Positions 38,952 to 51,234 of a DNA stretch of 64,000 nucleotides are shown here, piece by piece. Source of the stretch: Streptomyces phaeoluteigriseus (GTDB lineage: Bacteria; Actinomycetota; Actinomycetes; Streptomycetales; Streptomycetaceae). Position 1 is the first letter of the stretch; each line of letters begins with the position of its first letter. Location: assembly GCF_001896135.2 (NCBI RefSeq), contig NZ_MPOH02000015.1, positions 305,268-369,267 of the forward strand, in the 5' to 3' direction. The notes below the pieces were generated by a model, which searched no databases, was not told where the DNA came from, and was given only the letters and a program-made list of their open reading frames with translations. Both the position numbers and the translations under genes were made by a program.

Positions 38952-39545
38952 TCACACGACATCCATCAAGGCTAGCAGCTCGCGCGCCACGTCCTCGACG
39001 GAGGTGTTGACCAGGGTCTCGTCGAACTCCGGCTCGGCCGCCAGTTCGATCTTTGCCGCGTCCAGACGGCGTGCGATCACCTCGGGCGGCTCGGTGCCGC
39101 GGCCGGTGAGCCTGCGCACCAACTCCTCCCAGGAGGGCGGAGCCAGGAACACCAGCTGGGCCTCGGGCATGGAGCCGCGGACCTGCCGGGCGCCCTGGAG
39201 GTCGATCTCCAGGAGGACGGGCTCACCCGCCTCCAGTCGCTCCAGCACGGCGGCACGCGGCGTCCCGTAGCGGTTGCCGGCGAACTCGGCCCACTCCAGC
39301 AGCTCGCCGTTGGCGATCAGCTTGTCCATCTCGTCGTCGGTGACGAAGAAATAGTGGACACCGTGGTGCTCGCCGGGGCGGGGCCTGCGGGTCGTCGCCG
39401 ACACCGAGAGCCAGACCTCGGGGTGTTCTTTGCGCATATGAGCGACGACCGTGCTCTTGCCGACCCCGGAGGGGCCGGAGAGCACGGTCAGCCGCGGACG
39501 TGCGTCCGGGGGTTCGGGGGTCGTCCCCCGGGGTGTTACAGCCAT
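38952..39545 (-). CDS. gmk: Guanylate kinase
   Basis: Gmk phosphorylates GMP to GDP. The 197-residue protein has its P-loop GPSGVGKST at 24-32, the GMP-binding segment [20 protein letters not shown] and the lid [21 protein letters not shown] short N-terminal extension (about 17 residues, proline rich) precedes the core. It is downstream of the sIHF gene (60 bases) and upstream of rpoZ. Confidence 0.96.
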   Translation of the reverse strand: MAVTPRGTTPEPPDARPRLTVLSGPSGVGKSTVVAHMRKEHPEVWLSVSATTRRPRPGEHHGVHYFFVTDDEMDKLIANGELLEWAEFAGNRYGTPRAAVLERLEAGEPVLLEIDLQGARQVRGSMPEAQLVFLAPPSWEELVRRLTGRGTEPPEVIARRLDAAKIELAAEPEFDETLVNTSVEDVARELLALMDVV

Positions 39546-39605
39546 GCAGCGATTATTCCAGCAGTCTCACCGTGCCCGGGACGCACTGCCCGGGGCACTG
39601 CGGAC

Positions 39606-39929
39606 TCACTTGGCCGTGTCGCCGAACTCACGCTCCAGGGAGGCGATCTGGTTGGAGCCGAGACCGCGCACCCGGCGGCTCTCGGAGATGCCGAGTCGCT
39701 CCATGATCTGCTTGGCGCGGACCTTGCCCACGCCCGGCAGGGACTCCAGGAGTGCGGAGACCTTCATCTTGCCGACGACGTCATTCTCCTGGCCCTGCTT
39801 GATCACCTCGTGAAGAGAGGCGCCGGAGTGCTTGAGTCGATTCTTGACCTCGGCCCGCTCCCGGCGAGCCGCGGCGGCCTTTTCGAGCGCGGCTGCGCGC
39901 TGTTCGGGGGTAAGGGGCGGAAGAGCCAC
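39606..39929 (-). CDS. Actinobacterial integration host factor (sIHF/mIHF)
   Basis: The 107-residue basic protein has an N-terminal helix (LTPEQRAAALEKAAAARRER) and a C-terminal helix-two-turn-helix (VSALLESLPGVGKVRAKQIM, ERLGISESRRVRGLGSNQI). This is the nucleoid-associated sIHF of Streptomyces and mIHF of mycobacteria, not related to E. coli IHF. It bends and compacts DNA and affects sporulation septation and antibiotic production. Gene order sIHF-gmk-rpoZ is highly conserved. A TTGTCT -35 and TAAGGC -10 on the minus strand (40124-40096, 17-base spacer) may drive it. Confidence 0.95.
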   Translation of the reverse strand: MALPPLTPEQRAAALEKAAAARRERAEVKNRLKHSGASLHEVIKQGQENDVVGKMKVSALLESLPGVGKVRAKQIMERLGISESRRVRGLGSNQIASLEREFGDTAK

Positions 39930-40095
39930 GCCTACGTCACCTCGGATGTCGAACTGTCGGATACGGACCGGTGAGGAACCTAGTCGCCCCTCACCTGGGG
40001 AGCTACGAGCAACACGCTTGCCCGTTCACCCTCCGCTCGGAGACTAGCGGCCAACACCGCCAGAGTCAGCGAGAACAGCGGAAAAGTCCTGGTCA

Positions 40096-40124
40096 GCCTT
40101 AGTCAGGACGGACATTAAAGACAA
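40096..40124 (-). promoter_or_regulatory. Candidate promoter of the sIHF-gmk-rpoZ unit
   Basis: On the minus strand TTGTCT (40124-40119), a 17-base spacer and TAAGGC (40101-40096) lie in a relatively AT-rich stretch between pyrF and the sIHF gene. The predicted leader is about 160 nt. The remaining intergenic DNA shows no gene. Confidence 0.45.
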
Positions 40125-40168
40125 AATGCCCCGGATTTGAGGATGTATTCAGGCTCAAGTCCGTCCGC

Positions 40169-40198
40169 GCCGTCCGACAGAGGTCCCGGTCGGACGGC
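40169..40198 (-). terminator. Hairpin terminator after pyrF
   Basis: GCCGTCCGAC (40169-40178) pairs with GTCGGACGGC (40189-40198), a 10-bp perfect stem with a 10-base loop, nine bases beyond the pyrF stop. It probably ends the pyrimidine operon transcript. Confidence 0.7.
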
Positions 40199-40207
40199 CG
40201 ACGGCGT

Positions 40208-41050
40208 TCAGGCGGCTTCGACCGCGGCCCGGACCTGTTGCGCGAATCGATCCGCGGCGTCACGCAGCGCTACGACATCGGGGCCGTGCCGCAGCACTCC
40301 GCGGCTGACGTTCGGCACGACGTTGCGCACAGCGGCCCCGAAGACGTGCGGCAGGTCCGCCGGGGTGGCTCCCTGGGCTCCGATGCCGGGCGCGAGGATC
40401 GGCCCGTTGATGTCGAGGTCGTACGTCGACAGGTCACCGAGCGTGGCACCGACGACCGCGCCGAAGGAGCCCAGCGGCTCCTCCCCGGTGTTCTCGGCGG
40501 CCAGGTGCGCCAGCATGGTCGCGCCGACGCTGCGACCGTCCGCGCGCACCGCGTGCTGGACCTCGCCGCCCTCCGGGTTGGAGGTCAGCGCCAGCACGAA
40601 CAGTCCGGTGCCGCTCTCGCGCGCGAGCGCCACGGCGGGCGAGAGCGAGCCGTAGCCGAGGTACGGCGAGACGGTCAGCGCGTCCGAGAAGAGCGGCGCG
40701 TCCTTGCACAGGAAGGACTCGGCGTAGGCGGCCATGGTCGAGCCGATGTCGCCGCGCTTGGCGTCCATCACGACCAGGGCGCCGGCCGCCCGCGCCTCCT
40801 CCACCGACCTCTCCAGGACGGCCACCCCGCGCGAGCCGAACCGCTCGAAGAAGGCACTCTGCGGCTTCAGGACGGCGACGCGGTCGGCCAGGGCCTCGAC
40901 GACCGTGCGGCTGAACCGTTCCAGACCGGCGACGGTGTCGTCCAGGCCCCACTCGGCGAGCAGCGAGGCGTGCGGGTCGATGCCGACGCACAGGGCGCCG
41001 CGCTCGTCCATGGCACGGCGCAGACGGGCGCCGAAGGGTTCCAGGGTCAT
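40208..41050 (-). CDS. pyrF: Orotidine 5'-phosphate decarboxylase, type 2
   Basis: PyrF makes UMP from OMP. The protein has 280 residues, the longer 'type 2' form found in actinobacteria, with the catalytic motif DAKRGDIGST (K98). The start [18 protein letters not shown] overlaps the stop of pyrD by four bases. It is the last gene of the pyr operon. Confidence 0.95.
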   Translation of the reverse strand: MTLEPFGARLRRAMDERGALCVGIDPHASLLAEWGLDDTVAGLERFSRTVVEALADRVAVLKPQSAFFERFGSRGVAVLERSVEEARAAGALVVMDAKRGDIGSTMAAYAESFLCKDAPLFSDALTVSPYLGYGSLSPAVALARESGTGLFVLALTSNPEGGEVQHAVRADGRSVGATMLAHLAAENTGEEPLGSFGAVVGATLGDLSTYDLDINGPILAPGIGAQGATPADLPHVFGAAVRNVVPNVSRGVLRHGPDVVALRDAADRFAQQVRAAVEAA

Positions 41051-42153
41051 ACCGTCTTCCTCACGTCGGCGCCGACCGCGTCGGCCAGGGTGGCGTACGG
41101 GCTGGTGCGCAGGCGGGCGGCGAGCCCCTTGTGGATCACGCGGGCCCAGAAGGGCCCCTCGTAGACGAAGGCGCTGTAGCCCTGGACGAGGGTGGCGCCG
41201 GCGAGGATGCGCTCCCAGGCGTCCTCGGCGGTCTCGACGCCGCCGACGCCCACCAGGGTGATGCGGTCGCCCACGCGCGCGTAGAGGCGCCGCAGCACCT
41301 CCAGGGAGCGTGCCTTGAGCGGCGCTCCCGACAGGCCGCCGGCCTCCTTCACCAGGGTGGGTGGCGATGTCAGACCGAGGCCCTCGCGCGCGATGGTGGT
41401 GTTCGTGGCGATGATCCCGTCCAGACCCAGCTCCACGGCGAGGTCGGCGACGGCGTCCACGTCCTCGTCGGCGAGGTCGGGGGCGATCTTCACCAGCAGC
41501 GGCACACGCCGGTGGGCGACGGTACGGACGGCGGCCTCGCGCACGGCGCTCAGCAGGGGCCGCAGCGCCTCCGTGGCCTGGAGGTCGCGCAGCCCGGGGG
41601 TGTTCGGGGAGGAGACGTTGACGACCAGGTAGTCGGCGTACGGCGCGAGCCGCTCTGCCGACTTGACGTAGTCGGCGACCGCCTCCGCCTCGGGGACGGC
41701 CTTGGTCTTGCCGATGTTGACGCCCACGACGGTCCGGAAGACGGGCTCGCGGGAGGCCAGGCGCGCGGCGACGGTCAGCGAGCCTTCGTTGTTGAAGCCC
41801 ATGCGGTTGATCAGCGCCCGGTCGGAGACGAGGCGGAACAGCCGCGTCTTGGGGTTGCCGGGCTGCGCCTCCCCCGTGACCGTGCCGATCTCGACATGGT
41901 CGAAGCCGACCATCGCCATGCCGTCGACGGCGACCGCGTTCTTGTCGAAGCCGGCGGCCAGCCCGAACGGGCCGTGCATGCGCAGGCCGAAGGCCTCGGT
42001 ACGCAGTTCCTTGTGGCGGGGGGCGAGGGCCGCCGCGACGAACGTGCGCAGCACCGGGATCCGGGCGGCGAGCCCGATCCAGCGGAAGGCCAGGTGGTGG
42101 GCCTTCTCCGGATCCATCCGGGAGAAGACCAGGCGGAAGAAGAGCTTGTACAT
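41047..42153 (-). CDS. pyrD: Dihydroorotate dehydrogenase (quinone), class 2
   Basis: PyrD oxidises dihydroorotate to orotate with transfer of electrons to the quinone pool. The protein has 368 residues from ATG 42153 (a GTG one codon earlier is possible). The N-terminal helical membrane-association segment ([20 protein letters not shown]) and the FMN barrel with [19 protein letters not shown] and [14 protein letters not shown] (catalytic Ser) mark class 2. A hairpin separates it from carB. Confidence 0.95.
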   Translation of the reverse strand: MYKLFFRLVFSRMDPEKAHHLAFRWIGLAARIPVLRTFVAAALAPRHKELRTEAFGLRMHGPFGLAAGFDKNAVAVDGMAMVGFDHVEIGTVTGEAQPGNPKTRLFRLVSDRALINRMGFNNEGSLTVAARLASREPVFRTVVGVNIGKTKAVPEAEAVADYVKSAERLAPYADYLVVNVSSPNTPGLRDLQATEALRPLLSAVREAAVRTVAHRRVPLLVKIAPDLADEDVDAVADLAVELGLDGIIATNTTIAREGLGLTSPPTLVKEAGGLSGAPLKARSLEVLRRLYARVGDRITLVGVGGVETAEDAWERILAGATLVQGYSAFVYEGPFWARVIHKGLAARLRTSPYATLADAVGADVRKTV

Positions 42154-42172
42154 CACTGTGTCCTCACACGAA

Positions 42173-42198
42173 GGGGGACACCGTTTCCGGTGTCCCCC
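42173..42198 (-). terminator. Hairpin between carB and pyrD
   Basis: On the minus strand GGGGGACACCG-GAAA-CGGTGTCCCCC (42198-42173) is a perfect 11-bp stem with a GAAA tetraloop, followed by TTCGTGTG. It is terminator-shaped but lies inside the pyr operon, nine bases after the carB stop and about 20 before the pyrD start. It may cause partial termination or stabilise the upstream mRNA end. Confidence 0.6.
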
Positions 42199-42207
42199 TC
42201 GGGGCTG

Positions 42208-45507
<3,300 letters not shown>

Positions 45508-45515
<8 letters not shown>

Positions 45516-46650
45516 GCTGGCCCTCCATCAGGGAAACGAAGCGGTCGAACAGGTAGGCGGCGTCGTGCGGGCCCGCTGCCGCTTCGGGGTGGTACTGGAC
45601 GGAGAAGGCCGGCTGGTCGAGCAGCTGGAGCCCCTCCACGACGTCGTCGTTGAGACAGACGTGGGACACCTCGGCGCGGCCGAACGCGGTGTCGCTGACC
45701 TTGTCGAGCGGCGCGTCCACGGCGAATCCGTGGTTGTGCGCGGTGACCTCGACCTTGCCGGTCGTACGGTCCTGGACCGGCTGGTTGATGCCGCGGTGGC
45801 CGTACTTCAGCTTGTAGGTGCCGAAGCCGAGGGCGCGGCCGAGGATCTGGTTGCCGAAGCAGATGCCGAACAGGGGCGTCCGGCGCTCCAGCACCTCGGT
45901 CATCAGCGCCACGGGACCGTCGGCGGTGGCCGGGTCGCCCGGACCGTTGGAGAAGAACACGCCGTCGGGACCGACCGCGTACACCTCGTCGGCCGTGGCC
46001 GTCGCGGGCAGCACATGCACCTCGATGCCGCGCTCGGCCATCCGGTGCGGGGTCATGCCCTTGATGCCGAGGTCGATGGCGGCGACGGTGAACCGCTTCT
46101 CGCCGACCGCCGGGACGACGTACGCCTCCCGGGTGGCGACCTCCTCGTAGAGGCTCGCGCCCTTCATGTGCGGCTGGGCCTGCACGCGCGCGAGCAGCTC
46201 GGGCTCGGCGGCGATCGCCTCGCCGGAGAAGATGCCGGCCCGCATGGAGCCGCGCTCGCGCAGGTGGCGGGTGAGGGCGCGGGTGTCGATGCCGGAGATG
46301 CCGACGACGCCCTGTCCGGCCAGCGCGTCGTCCAGGGAGCGGGTGGACCGCCAGTTGGACGGCACACGCGCGGGGTCACGCACGACGTAGCCGGAGACCC
46401 AGATGCGGCCCGACTCGTCGTCCTCGTCGTTCCAGCCGGTGTTGCCGATCTGCGGGGCGGTCGCCACGACGATCTGGCGGTCGTAGGAGGGATCGGTCAG
46501 GGTCTCCTGGTAACCGGTCATGCCGGTGGAGAACACCGCTTCGCCGAAGGTCTCCCCCACGGCCCCATAGGCACGGCCGCGGAAGATCCGGCCGTCCTCC
46601 AGGACGAGTACGGCGGGAGCTTTCGCGGCTCCCCTGGTGGAGGTCGTCAT
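45508..46650 (-). CDS. carA: Carbamoyl phosphate synthase, small (glutaminase) subunit
   Basis: CarA releases ammonia from glutamine and channels it to CarB. The protein has 380 residues from ATG 46650, preceded by an N-terminal CarA domain ([16 protein letters not shown]) and followed by a class I glutamine amidotransferase domain with nucleophile C264 in [11 protein letters not shown] and the catalytic His in [13 protein letters not shown]. The gene ends inside the start of carB. Confidence 0.96.
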
Positions 46651-47266
46651 CGTGCGCCTTCCGTTTCCCTCTTGTTGATCATGGAGTTGATGGTGTCGAC
46701 CCACTCGGTGTGCTCGGCCGCGTGGTCCGAGCGGAACCCGGAGTCGATCAGCCTGCCGCCGTGCTCCCAGGTCACCAGGAGCAGTCCGCCCTCGGCGAGG
46801 ACCTTGCCGGCGATGCCCTTGCCGAGCACCGCCTCGCGCAGCGCGCCGGCCGGGACGAAGAAGTCGCTCGCGCCGGGGCGTACGACGTCCAGGCCCGCGT
46901 CCGTCAGGGTCAGCTCGACCCGACTGCGGGTGCCCAGGCCGTGCGCGACGATGCGGTCGAGCCACTGCCCGGCGGTGGTGGAGCCGTGGTAGCGGCCGCT
47001 CATCGTCAGTCTCGCCGCACCGGGGTCGGACGGCATTCCGGCCGGCGGCGGCTTGCCGTCGCCGTCGAGGGTGGTGGCGGGCGACGGGCGGGTGGGCAGC
47101 TCCGGCAGGTCGCTCTGGAGCGTGCCGCGCCACTTCCAGCCCTCGCGCATCAGCCAGTAGACGAGCGCGACGAAGAGGCCGAGGCCGACGACCCAGCCGA
47201 TACGGGCGCCCAGTCGGTCACTTCGGCCGATTCCTTCTGGGCCGCGAGCAGGATTACAGGTGTCAC
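46647..47266 (-). CDS. Conserved membrane-anchored PH-like protein of the pyr operon (frameshift near its start)
   Basis: GTG 47266 opens a frame reading [20 protein letters not shown]. One base is then missing near 47201-47212, and the protein continues [20 protein letters not shown] (a single membrane helix), [20 protein letters not shown] and a soluble PH-like domain ending [14 protein letters not shown]. The span is 620 bases, one short of 206 residues. It overlaps pyrC and carA by four bases each, so it is firmly embedded in the operon. I know of no function. The conserved position suggests a role, perhaps in placing pyrimidine enzymes at the membrane, but that is speculation. Confidence 0.78.
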
Positions 47267-48549
47267 GTGAGCTTCCCGTCGACGAGCGTGGCCTTGCCCC
47301 GGAGCCAGGTGTGCGTCACACGGCCCGGCAGCTCACGCCCCGCGTACGGGGTGTTCCGGCTGCGCGAGGCGAAGCCCGCGGGGTCCACCGACCCACGGTA
47401 TGCCGTGTCGACGAGCGTGAGGTTGGCGGGCTCACCAGCCGAGACGGGGCGTCCGTGGCCCCCGGCCCGCCCGATGCGGGCGGGCGTGGACGACATCCGG
47501 TCGGCGACCCCCGCCCAGTCCAGCAGGCCCGTCTCCACCATCGTCTCCTGGACCACCGACAGCGCGGTCTCCAGGCCGACCATGCCCATGGCGGCGGCGG
47601 CCCACTCGCAGTCCTTGTCCTCGTGCGGGTGCGGGGCGTGGTCGGTGGCGACGATGTCGATCGTGCCGTCGGCGAGCGCCTCGCGCAGGGCGTGCACGTC
47701 ACGCTCGGTGCGCAGCGGCGGGTTCACCTTGTAGACCGGGTCGTAGGAGCGCACCAGCTCGTCGGTGAGGAGGAGGTGGTGCGGGGTGACCTCGGCGGTG
47801 ACGTCGATGCCGCGGGACTTGGCCCAGCGGACGATCTCGACGGACCCTGCGGTCGACAGGTGGCAGATGTGGACGCGGGAGCCGACGTGCTCGGCGAGCA
47901 GCACGTCCCGCGCGATGATCGACTCCTCGGCGACGGCCGGCCAGCCCCCGAGCCCCAGCTCGGCGGAGACGACGCCCTCGTTCATCTGGGCGCCCTCGGT
48001 CAGCCGCGGCTCCTGCGCGTGCTGGGCGACGACCCCGCCGAAGGCCTTCACGTACTCCAGGGCGCGGCGCATCATCACGGCGTCGTCGACGCACTTGCCG
48101 TCGTCGGAGAAGACGGTGACCCCGGCGGCCGACTCGTGCATGGCGCCCAGCTCGGCGAGCTTCCTGCCCTCCAGGCCGACGGTGACGGCGCCGATGGGCT
48201 GCACATCGCAGTAGCCGTGCTCCCTGCCCAGCCGCCAGACCTGCTCGACGACGCCGGCGGTGTCCGCGACGGGGAAGGTGTTGGCCATGGCGAACACGGC
48301 CGTGAAGCCGCCGCTGGCGGCAGCCCGGGTACCGGTCAGGACGGTCTCGGAGTCCTCGCGGCCCGGCTCGCGCAGATGGGTGTGCAGGTCGACGAGGCCC
48401 GGCAGCAGCACCTTGCCGTCGGCCTCGACGACCTCGGCGCCCTCGGCGGACAGCCCGCTGCCGACGGCCTCGACGACCTCGCCGTCGATCAGCACGTCCT
48501 GGGGCTCGCCGCCGAGCACCCGCGCACCACGGATCAGGATCTTGCTCAT
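47263..48549 (-). CDS. pyrC: Dihydroorotase, class I
   Basis: PyrC cyclises carbamoyl aspartate to dihydroorotate. The protein has 428 residues with the metal-binding motif DLHTHLREPG (H56, H58) and the VATDHAPHPHEDKDCE segment carrying the catalytic Asp. Length and motifs are those of the class I, monofunctional type. It follows pyrB by five bases, and its stop overlaps the next GTG. Confidence 0.95.
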   Translation of the reverse strand: MSKILIRGARVLGGEPQDVLIDGEVVEAVGSGLSAEGAEVVEADGKVLLPGLVDLHTHLREPGREDSETVLTGTRAAASGGFTAVFAMANTFPVADTAGVVEQVWRLGREHGYCDVQPIGAVTVGLEGRKLAELGAMHESAAGVTVFSDDGKCVDDAVMMRRALEYVKAFGGVVAQHAQEPRLTEGAQMNEGVVSAELGLGGWPAVAEESIIARDVLLAEHVGSRVHICHLSTAGSVEIVRWAKSRGIDVTAEVTPHHLLLTDELVRSYDPVYKVNPPLRTERDVHALREALADGTIDIVATDHAPHPHEDKDCEWAAAAMGMVGLETALSVVQETMVETGLLDWAGVADRMSSTPARIGRAGGHGRPVSAGEPANLTLVDTAYRGSVDPAGFASRSRNTPYAGRELPGRVTHTWLRGKATLVDGKLT

Positions 48550-48554
48550 GGTCG

Positions 48555-49535
48555 TTACTTCTCCTCGGTGGTACGGGCGTGGGCGACGGCGGGTTCGTTC
48601 CCGCCCAGGAGCAGGTACAGGACGGCCATCCGGATCGACACTCCGTTGGCGACCTGTTCGACGACGGTGCAGCGGTCGGAGTCGGCGACCGCTGCGGTGA
48701 TCTCCATGCCGCGGACCATCGGGCCGGGGTGCATCACGATGGCGTGTTCGGGCATCCGCGCCATCCGGTCGCCGTCGAGGCCGTAACGCCGTGAGTACTC
48801 GCGCTCGGTGGGGAAGAACGCGGCGTTCATCCGCTCCCGCTGGACGCGCAGCATCATCACCGCGTCGGACTTGGGCAGCGTGCTGTCGAGGTCGTACGAC
48901 ACCTCGCAGGGCCAGGTCTCGACGCCGACCGGCACCAGGGTGGGCGGGGCGACGAGGGTGACCTCGGCACCGAGCGTGTGCAGCAGGTCGACGTTGGAGC
49001 GGGCGACCCGGCTGTGCAGGACGTCGCCGACGATGGTGATGCGCTTGCCGGACAGGTCCCGGCCGAGCCCGGTGTCCCGGCCGACGAGCCTGCGGCGCAT
49101 GGTGAAGGCGTCCAGCAGGGCCTGGGTGGGGTGCTGGTGGGTGCCGTCACCGGCGTTGATGACGGCGGCGTCGATCCAGCCGGAGGTGGCGAGGCGGTAC
49201 GGCGCTCCGGAGGCGCCGTGCCGGATGACGACGGCGTCGACGCCCATGGCCTCCAGGGTCTGGGCGGTGTCCTTCAGGGACTCGCCCTTGGAGACGCTGG
49301 AGCCCTTGGCGGAGAAGTTGATGACGTCCGCGGACAGGCGCTTCTCGGCGGCCTCGAAGGAGATCCGGGTCCTGGTGGAGTCCTCGAAGAACAGGTTGAC
49401 GATCGTGCGGCCGCGCAGGGTCGGCAGCTTCTTGATGGGCCGGTCCGCCACCCGGGCCATCTCCTCGGCGGTGTCGAGAACATGGACGGCGTCGTCGCGG
49501 GAGAGGTCGGCGGCCGAGATGAGATGACGCTGCAT
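48555..49535 (-). CDS. pyrB: Aspartate carbamoyltransferase catalytic subunit
   Basis: PyrB condenses carbamoyl phosphate with aspartate. The 326-residue protein has the carbamoyl-phosphate motif [13 protein letters not shown] (STRTR at 53-57) and [13 protein letters not shown]. There is no pyrI regulatory subunit, as in other Gram-positives. In this group the enzyme is thought to form a complex with PyrC. An 82-base gap separates it from pyrR. Confidence 0.96.
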   Translation of the reverse strand: MQRHLISAADLSRDDAVHVLDTAEEMARVADRPIKKLPTLRGRTIVNLFFEDSTRTRISFEAAEKRLSADVINFSAKGSSVSKGESLKDTAQTLEAMGVDAVVIRHGASGAPYRLATSGWIDAAVINAGDGTHQHPTQALLDAFTMRRRLVGRDTGLGRDLSGKRITIVGDVLHSRVARSNVDLLHTLGAEVTLVAPPTLVPVGVETWPCEVSYDLDSTLPKSDAVMMLRVQRERMNAAFFPTEREYSRRYGLDGDRMARMPEHAIVMHPGPMVRGMEITAAVADSDRCTVVEQVANGVSIRMAVLYLLLGGNEPAVAHARTTEEK

Positions 49536-49617
49536 CTGTCAGGCTCCGTAAGACATGAGGGAGTTTTCGGGCATGCGGGCGCGTGGGGACACGCACTCGG
49601 GGGCGTACGTCGGAGTG

Positions 49618-50292
49618 CTAGTGCTGTGCGCCCGGGGCGGTCTGCTTGACACCGAGCAGCACGGTGTCGCGACCGTCCTCCTCGGCCAGCTGGACCTTGA
49701 CCGTCTCCCGCAGTGACGTGGGGAGGTTCTTGCCGACGTAGTCGGCGCGGATGGGCAGTTCGCGGTGGCCGCGGTCGACGAGGACCGCGAGCTGCACCGC
49801 GCGGGGGCGCCCGATGTCGTTCAGGGCGTCGAGGGCGGCGCGGATGGTCCGGCCGGAGAAGAGCACGTCGTCGACGAGGACGACCAGCTTGCCGTCGATC
49901 CCGTCGCCGGGGATCTCGGTGCGGGCCAGCGCACGCGGCGGGTGCATGCGCAGGTCGTCGCGGTACATGGTGATGTCGAGGGAACCGACGGGGATCTTGC
50001 GGTCGGTGATCTGCTCGAGCTTGGCGGCGAGCCGGCGGCCGAGGAAGACGCCCCGGGTCGGAATGCCGAGGAGCACCACGTCGTCGGCGCCCTTGGCGCG
50101 TTCGACGATCTCGTGGGCGATGCGGGTCAGCACCCGCGCGATGTCGGGGCCTTCGAGAACGGGCCGCGCATCGGACTCCCGCGGTTCCTGCCGCGCGTCC
50201 CGCGGATCCTGCGAGCCCTGCGTGTGCTGAGGGCCCTGCGCGTGCTGAGAGCCTTGCGAGTCCCGCTTGTCCTGCTTGTCCTGCTTGTCCAT
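49618..50292 (-). CDS. pyrR: PyrR: RNA-binding pyr regulator / uracil phosphoribosyltransferase
   Basis: The protein has 224 residues. The PRPP loop [10 protein letters not shown] lies at 140-149, and a basic RNA-binding face is expected as in Bacillus PyrR. UMP makes it bind a hairpin in the pyr leader. Residues 1-45 are a family-atypical extension, built of short repeats rich in Gln, Asp and Ser ([24 protein letters not shown]), encoded by near-repeat DNA. It is first in the operon, and its own Shine-Dalgarno (AAGGAGGT, 50309-50302) lies right behind the leader hairpin, so PyrR probably represses its own translation start. Confidence 0.93.
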   Translation of the reverse strand: MDKQDKQDKRDSQGSQHAQGPQHTQGSQDPRDARQEPRESDARPVLEGPDIARVLTRIAHEIVERAKGADDVVLLGIPTRGVFLGRRLAAKLEQITDRKIPVGSLDITMYRDDLRMHPPRALARTEIPGDGIDGKLVVLVDDVLFSGRTIRAALDALNDIGRPRAVQLAVLVDRGHRELPIRADYVGKNLPTSLRETVKVQLAEEDGRDTVLLGVKQTAPGAQH

Positions 50293-50301
50293 ATGAAACG
50301 G

Positions 50302-50328
50302 ACCTCCTTCTCCGCCTCACGGGACGGA
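50302..50328 (-). promoter_or_regulatory. PyrR-binding hairpin next to the pyrR Shine-Dalgarno
   Basis: On the minus strand TCCG-TCCCGTGAGG-CGGA (50328-50311) forms a short stem whose loop matches the PyrR recognition core UCC-NGNGAGG. AAGGAGGT follows two bases later, then the ATG. Bound PyrR would cover the ribosome site, giving translational control by UMP as known or proposed for actinobacterial pyr operons. Confidence 0.7.
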
Positions 50329-50446
50329 CCTTAAAGGACGTCGGATTTGCGCCATCCACGGTAGCAGGCCGGGAGGGCGCCCCCGTTCACCCTATTGGCT
50401 CAATCGGCCACGGATACCACGGAAGAGTCGGTGTGGACCATTCGGC

Positions 50447-50488
50447 TTGACGCAGAAGAATCACGCTGCGTAACCTCACAGTGAGTTA
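50447..50488 (+). promoter_or_regulatory. bldD promoter with two BldD boxes
   Basis: TTGACG (50447-50452) and TAACCT (50471-50476), 18 bases apart, form a good promoter. TCACGCTGCGTAA (50461-50473) matches every fixed position of the BldD box (TNACNC, A/T, GNGTNA). TCACAGTGAGTTA (50476-50488) matches all but one. The boxes cover the -10 and start region, so BldD bound to cyclic-di-GMP will repress its own transcription, as described in S. coelicolor. Confidence 0.85.
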
Positions 50489-50546
50489 CCAGCCGCGCGG
50501 CATGGAAACCCAACCCAGTCGCGTCGACCCAGTGCCGGGGAGCTAT

Positions 50547-51047
50547 ATGTCCAGCGAATACGCCAAACAGCTCGGGGCCAAGCTCCGGGCGATCCGCACC
50601 CAGCAGGGCCTTTCCCTCCACGGTGTCGAGGAGAAGTCCCAGGGACGCTGGAAGGCGGTCGTGGTCGGTTCGTACGAGCGCGGCGACCGCGCCGTGACCG
50701 TGCAGCGCCTTGCGGAGCTGGCCGATTTCTACGGTGTCCCCGTGCAGGAACTGCTTCCGGGCACCACTCCGGGCGGGGCCGCCGAGCCGCCGCCGAAGCT
50801 GGTGCTGGACCTGGAGCGGCTGGCCCATGTGCCGGTCGAGAAGGCCGGTCCCCTCCAGCGGTACGCGGCCACGATCCAGTCGCAGCGCGGCGACTACAAC
50901 GGCAAGGTGCTCTCGATCCGCCAGGACGACCTGCGCACGCTCGCCGTCATCTACGACCAGTCGCCCTCGGTCCTGACCGAGCAGCTGATCAGCTGGGGCG
51001 TGCTGGACGCGGACGCGCGTCGCGCGGTCTCCCACGAGGAGGGCTGA
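50547..51047 (+). CDS. bldD: BldD, cyclic-di-GMP-dependent master repressor of development
   Basis: The 166-residue protein starts MSSEYAKQLGAKLRAIRTQQ. Residues 1-70 are an XRE-type HTH (LSLHGVEEKSQGRWKAVVVG). The C-terminal domain (about 80-166) holds the cyclic-di-GMP signature RGD (114-116) and RQDD (125-128), exactly as in the studied protein. A tetramer of c-di-GMP joins two BldD monomers to repress sporulation genes during vegetative growth. ATG 50547 is chosen because an earlier in-frame GTG (50481) lies inside a BldD box and has no family match. It is divergent from the pyr operon and has its own terminator. Confidence 0.97.
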   Translation: MSSEYAKQLGAKLRAIRTQQGLSLHGVEEKSQGRWKAVVVGSYERGDRAVTVQRLAELADFYGVPVQELLPGTTPGGAAEPPPKLVLDLERLAHVPVEKAGPLQRYAATIQSQRGDYNGKVLSIRQDDLRTLAVIYDQSPSVLTEQLISWGVLDADARRAVSHEEG

Positions 51048-51075
51048 GCGCTAGCGGCGACTCAGCAGAAACGTA

Positions 51076-51118
51076 CCGCCGGGGCGGCCGGACCGAGAGG
51101 TCCTGGCCGCCCGGCGGC
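51076..51118 (+). terminator. Hairpin terminator after bldD
   Basis: CCGCCGGGGCGGCC-GGACC-GAGA-GGTCC-T-GGCCGCCCGGCGG folds as a long, nearly perfect stem with a GAGA tetraloop, followed by CTTTCTG, 28 bases after the bldD stop. Confidence 0.8.
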
Positions 51119-51176
51119 TTTCTGCGGGCCTGTGGGGCCTCGGGGGCTCCCCCGGGACACCCGAGGGACCGGGAAT

Positions 51177-51217
51177 GCCGGAGGGCCCGTGGACGTGCTG
51201 TCCACGGGCCCTCCGGC
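51177..51217 (-). terminator. Perfect 18-bp hairpin after nusB
   Basis: GCCGGAGGGCCCGTGGAC (51177-51194) and GTCCACGGGCCCTCCGGC (51200-51217) pair perfectly with a five-base loop, 17 bases beyond the nusB stop. It can act on both strands, isolating efp-nusB from bldD. Confidence 0.8.
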
Positions 51218-51234
51218 GTTGGCGGTACTACCTC

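Noticed and set aside
50481-50546. BldD start at GTG 50481
   Set aside because: It lies within the BldD box and promoter region, before or at the transcription start. ATG 50547 gives the known 166-residue protein.
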